Shown here: piece by piece, positions 17,155-22,041 of the stretch
How the letters are laid out: the number at the start of each line of letters is the position of its first letter
Position numbering within the stretch: the first letter of the stretch is position 1
Source of the DNA: Nostoc sp. CHAB 5834
Lineage (GTDB): Bacteria; Cyanobacteriota; Cyanobacteriia; Cyanobacteriales; Nostocaceae
Assembly (NCBI GenBank): GCA_020829485.1
Contig: JAIVFU010000104.1
Location: forward strand, 1 to 22,041
Length of the DNA: 22,041 bases
Direction: 5' to 3'
Notes under the pieces: model-generated
Databases searched by the model: none
What the model was told of the DNA's origin: nothing
The model's input: the letters and a program-made list of their open reading frames with translations, nothing else
Made by a program: the position numbers and the translations under genes

Positions 17155-17432
17155 ACATATACCGGAACTTAGACAAAAATTAAGTCTAAATGAAGCCCAA
17201 ACTGGCTTTATAGGCAGGAAACACATCACGATGAATAGTCAACCAATCGTAAGGATTGAGGTGAAGGGGTATTGATAAAAGGGATGCTTAAGATAAAGTA
17301 GTCCAATCATGATGAACAACCTGCCTCAACAGATGTTTGTCGAAGCAGTGTTATATCCTTATCGAGCAGTGGGAGAGAGTTAGAGACTAATCATTTGTAT
17401 CAAGCATTTCGTGAAATAGTATGAGAGCTTGG

Positions 17433-17494
17433 TTTCATTAATGTGTGTGTGGTTATTACCCACACAAGAACATGTGGTGATAAGATTAATGAAA
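17433..17494. other. Nested inverted repeats, possible oriT or operator
   Basis: Perfect 10-bp arms TTTCATTAAT (17433-17442) and ATTAATGAAA (17485-17494) enclose a smaller hairpin TGTGTGG (17446-17452) and CCACACA (17460-17466) with a TTATTAC loop. It sits exactly at the start of the mobilization-like genes, where an origin of transfer or an autoregulatory operator would be expected. No nic consensus is recognised and no relaxase gene is in the window, so this is tentative. Confidence 0.3.
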
Positions 17495-18058
17495 TTTTCA
17501 GTTCAGTCATCATCAGAAATGGTACGCACAACCCCAGGACAGAAGATTCCAATTGATAAGCTCCAAACCACGCTAGGAGAATTAGAGAAGCTAGAAGAGA
17601 AGGTTAAAGAAGAATTATCCCTGCGAGAGAGTATTTACTTTCTGCGTGAACAACTTCAATCAGCGCTGAAAAAGGGCTATAGTTATCAAGACCTATCGGA
17701 GCTACTAGAGAAGCAAGAAATAAAAGTTTCAGGAGCGACACTTAAGCAATACTTAACTGAGATTGAAAAAGAAAAGCGTTCTCGTCAGCAAAGGGCTAAA
17801 CCAAAACAAGTTTTATCTTTTGAAGATTCGAGTCAGATTACAACAAAATCATCGGTAACACCAACAGTTATAGGAGTAACTGAAGACTCTCAAAACGCTC
17901 TAAAAGATTTAGGCCAATCAACAAAGAAGTCACAAGAGAAGCAATCGTTATCAGATGGGGGCAAGGACTTTCAGAAAACTGCTAAAACTACTAGGCGACA
18001 AACGCTAAAAACTTCTAAGCCTAGTTCAGATATATCGGGTGAGTTTAATCAGTATTAG
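17489..18058 (+). CDS. TraK/MobC-like coiled-coil accessory mobilization protein
   Basis: The protein is 189 residues from ATG 17489. Its N-terminal half has a coiled coil (KLQTTLGELEKLEEKVKEELS) and then a segment KGYSYQDLSELLEKQEIKVSGATLKQYLTEIEKEKRSRQ, the compact helix-turn-helix-like pattern seen in TraK/MobC-type DNA-binding accessory proteins of conjugative and mobilizable plasmids. The C-terminal 90 residues are low-complexity, basic and Ser/Thr/Lys/Gln-rich, probably disordered. GGTGATAAG precedes ATG 17489; ATG 17519 (MVRTTPGQK) is a good alternative, while the longer frame from TTG 17429 runs through the hairpin and is unlikely. It lies 11 bp upstream of the ParA-like gene. The function is inferred from the pairing and the motif rather than from clear similarity. 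Confidence 0.6.
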   Translation: MKFSVQSSSEMVRTTPGQKIPIDKLQTTLGELEKLEEKVKEELSLRESIYFLREQLQSALKKGYSYQDLSELLEKQEIKVSGATLKQYLTEIEKEKRSRQQRAKPKQVLSFEDSSQITTKSSVTPTVIGVTEDSQNALKDLGQSTKKSQEKQSLSDGGKDFQKTAKTTRRQTLKTSKPSSDISGEFNQY

Positions 18059-18069
18059 AGGTAGGTGTT

Positions 18070-18774
18070 ATGCCAACGATTCATTTGGTAGATGGTGAAA
18101 AGGGTGGAGTAGGGAAGTCTCTAGTAACTAGGACAATGATTCAGTACTTTCTGGATAAGAAAATTCCGTTTGTACCAGTAGAAACAGATAGGTCAAATCC
18201 AGATGTGGCAGGAGTCTATAAGGGAATATGTCAGTATGCCGTGTTTAGCGAAAATGAACGGCAGGCTGATAAGGCAGATAGAATATTTGAAATGGCGACA
18301 AGTAAGCCAGTAGTTGTGAATTTGGCAGCACAATCACATAGAGCAGTCTTTGACTGGATAGAAAGAAATCAGTTAATTGAACTAGGGAATTCCGAGGGAG
18401 TAACTTTTTGCAAATGGTTTGTCTCTACAGGAGGCTATGATAGCCTTAATTTGTTTGGACAGTCAGTGAATAGCTACGGGGAGAAAATGCCTCATATTTT
18501 GGTACGCAATTTAGGGCTGTGTGATGATTGGGAGCATGTAGACTTAGATATAAATATACAGAAACTAATCAAAAAATATAAAATTATTGTTATAGATTTT
18601 CCGAAGCTAGCATATAAAGAAAGAAACATAATAGACCAAAATAGAATGACCTTTGCTGAGGCAAGAGAGAATAAAGAATTTGGAATTATAGGAAGACAGA
18701 GAGTAGTAAACTTTCTGAAGCTTGCTTATGGAGCATTTGAGAAGGTAGGTATCTGGGATGAAGAAGTTAATTGA
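18070..18774 (+). CDS. MobD/TraL-like ParA-family ATPase
   Basis: The 234-residue protein opens with a deviant Walker A motif, DGEKGGVGKSLVTR (residues 8-21, with K11 and K16), followed by the second conserved segment PFVPVETDRSNPDVAG, and later KIIVIDFPK as the Walker B-like strand. This is the ParA/MinD fold as found in MobD, TraL and StbB proteins of mobilizable plasmids, which help position or transfer DNA rather than segregating chromosomes. A ribosome site GAGGTAGG stands 7 bases before the ATG. It follows the TraK/MobC-like gene by 11 bp and overlaps a 51-residue ORF at its end by 17 bp, so the three probably form an operon. No ParB partner or relaxase is seen. Confidence 0.82.
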   Translation: MPTIHLVDGEKGGVGKSLVTRTMIQYFLDKKIPFVPVETDRSNPDVAGVYKGICQYAVFSENERQADKADRIFEMATSKPVVVNLAAQSHRAVFDWIERNQLIELGNSEGVTFCKWFVSTGGYDSLNLFGQSVNSYGEKMPHILVRNLGLCDDWEHVDLDINIQKLIKKYKIIVIDFPKLAYKERNIIDQNRMTFAEARENKEFGIIGRQRVVNFLKLAYGAFEKVGIWDEEVN

Positions 18775-18913
18775 AGAAGAATTCAGAAGTCAGAATTCAG
18801 GAGCGGAGCCGGAGACGTTTTTGTTAGCTCCGGTCAGCAATCTCTATTCAACCAGCTTCGGCATAAGCCAGGCAGAATTTGATGAAGTAGCACCTACCTG
18901 GGGTTTAGACTAA
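18758..18913 (+). CDS. Small 51-residue protein overlapping the MobD-like gene
   Basis: An ATG at 18758, inside the last codons of the MobD-like gene in another frame, opens 51 codons: MKKLIEEEFRSQNSG, a Glu-Pro stretch, then FLLAPVSNLYSTSFGISQAE and FDEVAPTWGLD before TAA at 18911-18913. The overlap of 17 bp, a GGTAGGT sequence upstream and protein-like composition in the second half support it. The 5' part includes AGAATTCAG repeated twice (with AGTC between), so part may derive from a cyanobacterial short repeat. It has no membrane segment or known motif. It could be an accessory protein of the mobilization cassette. Confidence 0.5.
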   Translation: MKKLIEEEFRSQNSGAEPETFLLAPVSNLYSTSFGISQAEFDEVAPTWGLD

Positions 18914-18983
18914 AAGCAGGCGATCGCTAACAAAAGAATGTACCTGCCGTTAGTATAAAATTTTTGAAAGGACAGTCTGCGGT

Positions 18984-19256
18984 CATTCGTGAGAGGTTAA
19001 GATAAAGTGCATTTTGTCAACCAGTTAAAAAAAATACTCAAAATAGTCTTATTGAAAATGATAATCGTGCGGGGGAGAAGGGGAAGGAGGCGAGCGACGC
19101 TCGCCTCCTTCCCCTTCTATTAAGTACTTCGCTGTAAAAGAGAATCAAGATTTAGGAGTTGTTAAAGCGCTGCGAAAACCAGTCTCCAAGCTGGATTTAT
19201 CCCCTTTTCCTGCACCCTCTTGACAAAAGTGCAATCACTCTAACCTCTCACCGATG
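18984..19256. mobile_element. 273-bp MITE-like element with 9-bp target repeats
   Basis: The ends are imperfect 37-bp inverted repeats: the left begins CATTCGTGAGAGGTTA and runs to TTTTGTCAA at 19020, the right reads TTGACAAAAG at 19220 to TAACCTCTCACCGATG at 19256. GTCTGCGGT flanks it directly on both sides (18975-18983 and 19257-19265), a clear 9-bp target duplication. No complete ORF lies inside; a 43-bp palindrome does (19076-19118). It is probably mobilised in trans by an unknown transposase. Confidence 0.72.
19076..19118. repeat. Perfect 21-bp-arm palindrome
   Basis: AGAAGGGGAAGGAGGCGAGC and one more G pair perfectly with the 21 bases that follow a single central A (19097). The stem is GC-rich in AT-rich surroundings and would extrude as a cruciform or form a very stable RNA hairpin. 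No T run follows, so it is not a typical terminator. It lies within the 273-bp element. Confidence 0.85.
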
Positions 19257-19334
19257 GTCTGCGGTTAACACAGACCTCCTTCACAGGAAGATGAGAGAAG
19301 AACCTCCAACTCTCTGAGGGGTTCAGCCGGGATA

Positions 19335-19605
19335 CCCGCAAAATGGGACACGTTGTAAAGTTCTGTAACGGATGTCAAGCCAAACCCTTGATATACGGTT
19401 GTTTCAATCCCAAGCTTTACTTTATTCCTCCAGTTGAAACATTCCCAAAAATGATTGTTTATGGGCAAGCTTGAGGCACTCAAAGGGGTGAAGAGTTGAT
19501 TTTATCGTGCAAAATTTCGATTATCCAATATCATTTATGGGCAAGTTAGTAAATCAATAAAACACGCTCTGCAACATTAATTTACAACGTGTCCTATTTT
19601 GCGGG
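19335..19605. mobile_element. Segment bounded by 25-bp inverted repeats at the SWIM gene break
   Basis: CCCGCAAAATGGGACACGTT and five further bases (19335-19359) are the reverse complement of 19581-19605 with one mismatch (24 of 25). Inside are two direct copies of TTTATGGGCAAG (19458 and 19534) and no convincing gene. The right end lies at the point where the SWIM-family coding sequence begins abruptly. No target duplication is apparent, so this could be a MITE, an IS remnant, or an inverted duplication left by a rearrangement. Confidence 0.5.
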
Positions 19606-20645
19606 ATGGATTGAAAGAATTAGAGTATGGTTCAGAAGAAGACCCATTTACAGATGATTTGCTAGCTGTAATTGAGAAAGCACGGGAGTTAGCAGAAAAT
19701 AGAGATGGCAATAATGCGTTAGCGAAGCTTACCGTTGGCGAAGCCTCTCGTAGAGAAGGTATCGCAATTCTCGAAACTATTACCGAAACTTATGCCCAAG
19801 AATGGGACGAGTTGTTAGATTACGGTGGAGACAGTTATTCTATCGCAGAACCTCTTGACAGCGCATGGACAGAAGCAATTTTGTGTGCAGAAATGTCTAC
19901 AGGAGAAATAGTAAATTTGCAGTTGATGTTGGAATCATGGCAAGACGAAATCAGTGCAGACTTTAGTATGAGTTTAGAAGCATTGCGTCAAGGTTGGGAT
20001 TATGAACCACTGCAACAGATTATGCAAGGAGATGATACCGCAGAACTTTGGGAAAATGAACGACCAAGCTATGCTGATGATTTAGCATTGATTCGCTTGC
20101 AAATTCTTGAACGTCAAAATCGTTACACAGAGTATTTAAATCTAGCTTTAGTAGAAGAAATGACTCTGCAATACCTAACGCAATTAGCAGCTTTGGGAAG
20201 AGTAGAAGAAGGCATGTCTGCGGATAAAATCCTGATGGAAAGAGCAGAAGAGGGTTTTGCCCTGGCAAAAATATTGCGGGAAGATGGGTATTTAGTTGAA
20301 GCGTTAGAAATATGTATTGCAGGTATAAATTTAACAGGTAACTGTTTGTATGAATTTGCTATTTGGACAAGTGATTTAGCCCAAGGATTAGAAGATAATG
20401 CCACTGCGTTAACTGCCAGCATCATTGCTTTTAAAATCAGACCATCGTTTCGAGACTATGGTAAGATTCAAGACTATGCAGGAGAAACTTGGTTGACACC
20501 TGCGGTTAATTGGCTAAAAAAAGTCAAGACTGCTTATATTCAACTTGGACAAAAAGCTGAATGGTCTGCTTATCGCTCACAACTAGAAGCGGCTCATGGA
20601 CGTAAACGTAAATTAATGGAATTATTTAAAGAACTGAATAAATAG
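19599..20645 (+). pseudogene. 5'-truncated SWIM zinc-finger family protein
   Basis: The 348-codon frame matches the C-terminal half of cyanobacterial SWIM zinc-finger proteins: AEN..NALA..., ILETITETYAQEWDELLDYG, the ...EAILCAEMSTGEIV... helix pair, WDYEPLQQIMQ, ELWENERPSYADDLALIRLQILERQNRYTEYLNLA, and a TPR-like end. The CxCx(n)CxH zinc finger and everything before it are missing. The frame has no ATG until well inside; the TTG at 19599 falls in the inverted repeat that borders the break, so the gene is a remnant. A short dispersed repeat is inserted in frame at about residues 40-56. It lies 9 bp upstream of the helicase-type partner, the usual arrangement. Full-length relatives bind nucleic acid or protein through the zinc finger; this piece is unlikely to be functional. 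Confidence 0.7.
19716..19765 (+). repeat. Short dispersed repeat inserted in frame in the SWIM remnant
   Basis: The 50-bp stretch from GCGTTAGCGAAGCTTACCGT to GTAGAGAAGGTATCGC is a typical cyanobacterial dispersed repeat (GCGTTAGCG...CTCTCGTAGAGAAGG...ATCGC) with internal CTCTCGTAGAG dyad. It is read as ALAKLTVGEASRREGIA, without stop, between two segments that look like continuous family sequence (NN and ILETITETY). Confidence 0.7.
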
Positions 20646-20654
20646 ATAAATAGT

Positions 20655-21950
20655 ATGATTCATTTGGCAAGTGATACCATAAAATTGCAAACACAACTCG
20701 CGGATAAGTACTTCAAATTACACCCTTCCATACAAAAAATTATCCAGTTGTTTTCGGTAATTTATGCACCGATAGACAAAAATTCATTCGTAAGTTGTAT
20801 TAGTAAAACTGGCGCTTTAGATGAAAAGAATAAGCCTTGGAGTACTAAAACCCTTAGTCCCCAGATTGATAAATTATTAAAAGCAGGCTTGTTAATACAG
20901 GAAAACAGGCAAGGTGCTGAATGTCATCCATTACTCACAGAAATTGCTACTCGTCATGCTGTACAAACCGGACAGTTTGAAATCCTCGTCACAGCAGTAG
21001 AGGGGAAGTTACCAATCCGGACTCACTGGAACAGAGATTCTCGGATATTCTACAACTTACGCCAGTGTATCAGAGAAATCCGCATTGGTATTTATCGTCA
21101 AGACCTTAGTTTTATTAATCAGCAAATTGAAGATTATCAGAAGTACGCTGATAGTGAAGAAAAAATAGTAATAGAAAATATCTTTGAGCAGATATACAAT
21201 AATCCATTTGATGCAGATTGGTTTAAGACCCTACCACTTGGATTATATGAAAGTGGCATATCCAGTATCCTCTTCAATTCAGCCTTAAAATTATCTGCTT
21301 CGGAAGATGCGTTGACGCTGCTAGAAGAAGAATGTTCTACAGATGGAAAACATTGCTCAGATTATCTGCATCTGATTTTGACAGAACAACTGCTTTTACA
21401 AGGTTGTACCCAAGAAGCACAAGAAAGTCTGGGGCGGATATCAAATGAATATCAAAATAACGCTGCGATCTTTTGGGGTTGGTTAAATTTTCTGCGGGGT
21501 GATAATGAACAAGCCATCAAATATTATAAAGATGCCCTGAAAGCCATCAAAAAGGCTACAGGCAAACGCCAAATATATTTCAATACAATTGGGGGCTTAT
21601 TTTTTATTCTTGCACTTTTAAAAGATAGTTCAGTGCAACATCTCCGGGAAGCAGAAGAGTACACCAGTTTGATGTCCCGTCAATCAGATCATTGGCTCAG
21701 GTTCACTTATGGCAGACTGAAAATGGTACTGCAAGTCCACCAAGGTGATATTACCCAAAAACAATTTGTAGTCAGTGGTCATATTTCTTCCGTGGAAGAA
21801 GAAAATAGCTTACAAACATTGTTTTGTTCGCTATGCCTTTACTGGATGGATGCTGAGAGTGCTAAAAAACGCTTACCTAATTTACTAGAACCATTGTATC
21901 GGCGATCGCTCGCTTCCCCTAGCTATCTAATTGGTGTTGTTTGCAAGTAA
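20655..21950 (+). CDS. N-terminal part of a SWIM-linked SNF2/DEAD-type helicase protein, probably truncated
   Basis: The 431 residues resemble the long non-catalytic N-terminus that precedes the SNF2/DEAD-box core in a large cyanobacterial protein usually encoded next to the SWIM gene: DKYFKLHPSIQKIIQLFSVIYAPIDKNSF, a winged-helix-like segment (TLSPQIDKLLKAGLLIQE, CHPLLTEIATRHAV) and TPR-like helices (AAIFWGWLNFLRGDNEQAIKYYKDALKAIKKATGKRQ). No helicase motif lies in this ORF. It stops at 21948-21950 just after a HIP1 site (21902-21909), and the text after it reads on in another frame (LVLFASKLKNTYQQTF), suggesting a frameshift or small deletion. Whether the helicase core exists beyond 22041 cannot be seen. 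The start ATG is 9 bp after the SWIM stop. Family assignment is from memory of the pattern. Confidence 0.5.
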   Translation: MIHLASDTIKLQTQLADKYFKLHPSIQKIIQLFSVIYAPIDKNSFVSCISKTGALDEKNKPWSTKTLSPQIDKLLKAGLLIQENRQGAECHPLLTEIATRHAVQTGQFEILVTAVEGKLPIRTHWNRDSRIFYNLRQCIREIRIGIYRQDLSFINQQIEDYQKYADSEEKIVIENIFEQIYNNPFDADWFKTLPLGLYESGISSILFNSALKLSASEDALTLLEEECSTDGKHCSDYLHLILTEQLLLQGCTQEAQESLGRISNEYQNNAAIFWGWLNFLRGDNEQAIKYYKDALKAIKKATGKRQIYFNTIGGLFFILALLKDSSVQHLREAEEYTSLMSRQSDHWLRFTYGRLKMVLQVHQGDITQKQFVVSGHISSVEEENSLQTLFCSLCLYWMDAESAKKRLPNLLEPLYRRSLASPSYLIGVVCK

Positions 21951-22041
21951 ACTGAAAAACACCTACCAGCAGACATTCCTCCGTGATAGTAAAGTTACCT
22001 AGCCACCGCCCACAAAGACATTTCCCAGATGCCAAACGAAT

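Noticed and set aside
17311..17420. Possible frameshifted gene (MNNLPQQMF..., then LETNHLYQAF in another frame)
   Set aside because: Two short open pieces look faintly protein-like, but neither has a recognised family or a good start.
17429..17488. Extended N-terminus of the TraK/MobC-like gene from TTG
   Set aside because: The extension passes through the nested inverted repeats and lacks a ribosome site; ATG 17489 or 17519 is more plausible.
18809..18833. CCGGAG/CTCCGG hairpin as terminator of the mobilization operon
   Set aside because: It lies inside the 51-residue ORF and has no T run after it.
19265..19483. 72-residue minus-strand ORF
   Set aside because: It spans the border of the 273-bp element and one arm of the 25-bp inverted repeats, has no recognised motif, and has no clear ribosome site.

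Overview
The window looks like chromosomal or plasmid DNA of a filamentous, probably heterocyst-forming cyanobacterium (Nostocales). Reasons: five perfect HIP1 octamers (GCGATCGC at 1469, 14380, 16770, 18920 and 21902, where about 0.3 is expected by chance in 22 kb); heptameric tandem repeats and GCGATGCC-type short dispersed repeats of the kind known from Nostoc relatives; and cyanobacterial protein types (DUF3611, giant Ser/Thr kinase-ATPase-histidine kinases, AAA-like/vMAP proteins, a SWIM gene next to a helicase-type gene). The species cannot be fixed from the sequence.

Layout. (1) 1-1330: a DUF3611 membrane-protein gene (+) and a probable decayed reading frame. (2) 1262-9285, minus strand: a signalling operon. 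A 1817-residue protein with a Ser/Thr kinase head, a large ATPase and TPR-like middle, a GAF domain and a histidine-kinase tail overlaps a stand-alone receiver by 4 bp. It is followed 24 bp later by a receiver-PAS-coiled coil-AAA-like protein. (3) 9580-13554, minus strand: a compact three-gene set, first a fused leader-binding/YcaO cyclodehydratase (TOMM-type RiPP enzyme), then an NTF2/SnoaL-like protein, then an amidohydrolase_2-family enzyme. No convincing precursor peptide is visible; a 20-codon reading frame overlaps the YcaO start by 4 bp. (4) 13978-16096, minus strand: a small one-pass membrane protein of unknown function and a vMAP-N-terminal/AAA-like ATPase. (5) 16100-19600: an accessory stretch with few genes. 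It holds phased direct repeats, two MITE-like elements each flanked by 9-bp direct repeats, and a small plasmid-mobilization-like cassette (TraK/MobC-like coiled-coil protein, MobD/TraL-like ParA ATPase and an overlapping 51-residue ORF), but no relaxase. (6) 19599-21950: a 5'-truncated SWIM zinc-finger-family gene and, 9 bp downstream, the N-terminal part of its usual large helicase-type partner. Both look like decaying remnants.

How they may work together. The kinase and its two receiver proteins form a plausible phosphorelay whose last member ends in an AAA-like ATPase rather than a DNA-binding domain, so its output is probably protein-directed. The YcaO, NTF2-like and amidohydrolase genes are close enough to be one transcript and suggest modification of a peptide made elsewhere. 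They lie 294 bp upstream of the kinase gene on the same strand, so sensing and product formation could be linked, but nothing in the sequence proves it. The right third has been reshaped by small mobile elements and repeats, including one dispersed repeat sitting in frame inside the SWIM remnant.
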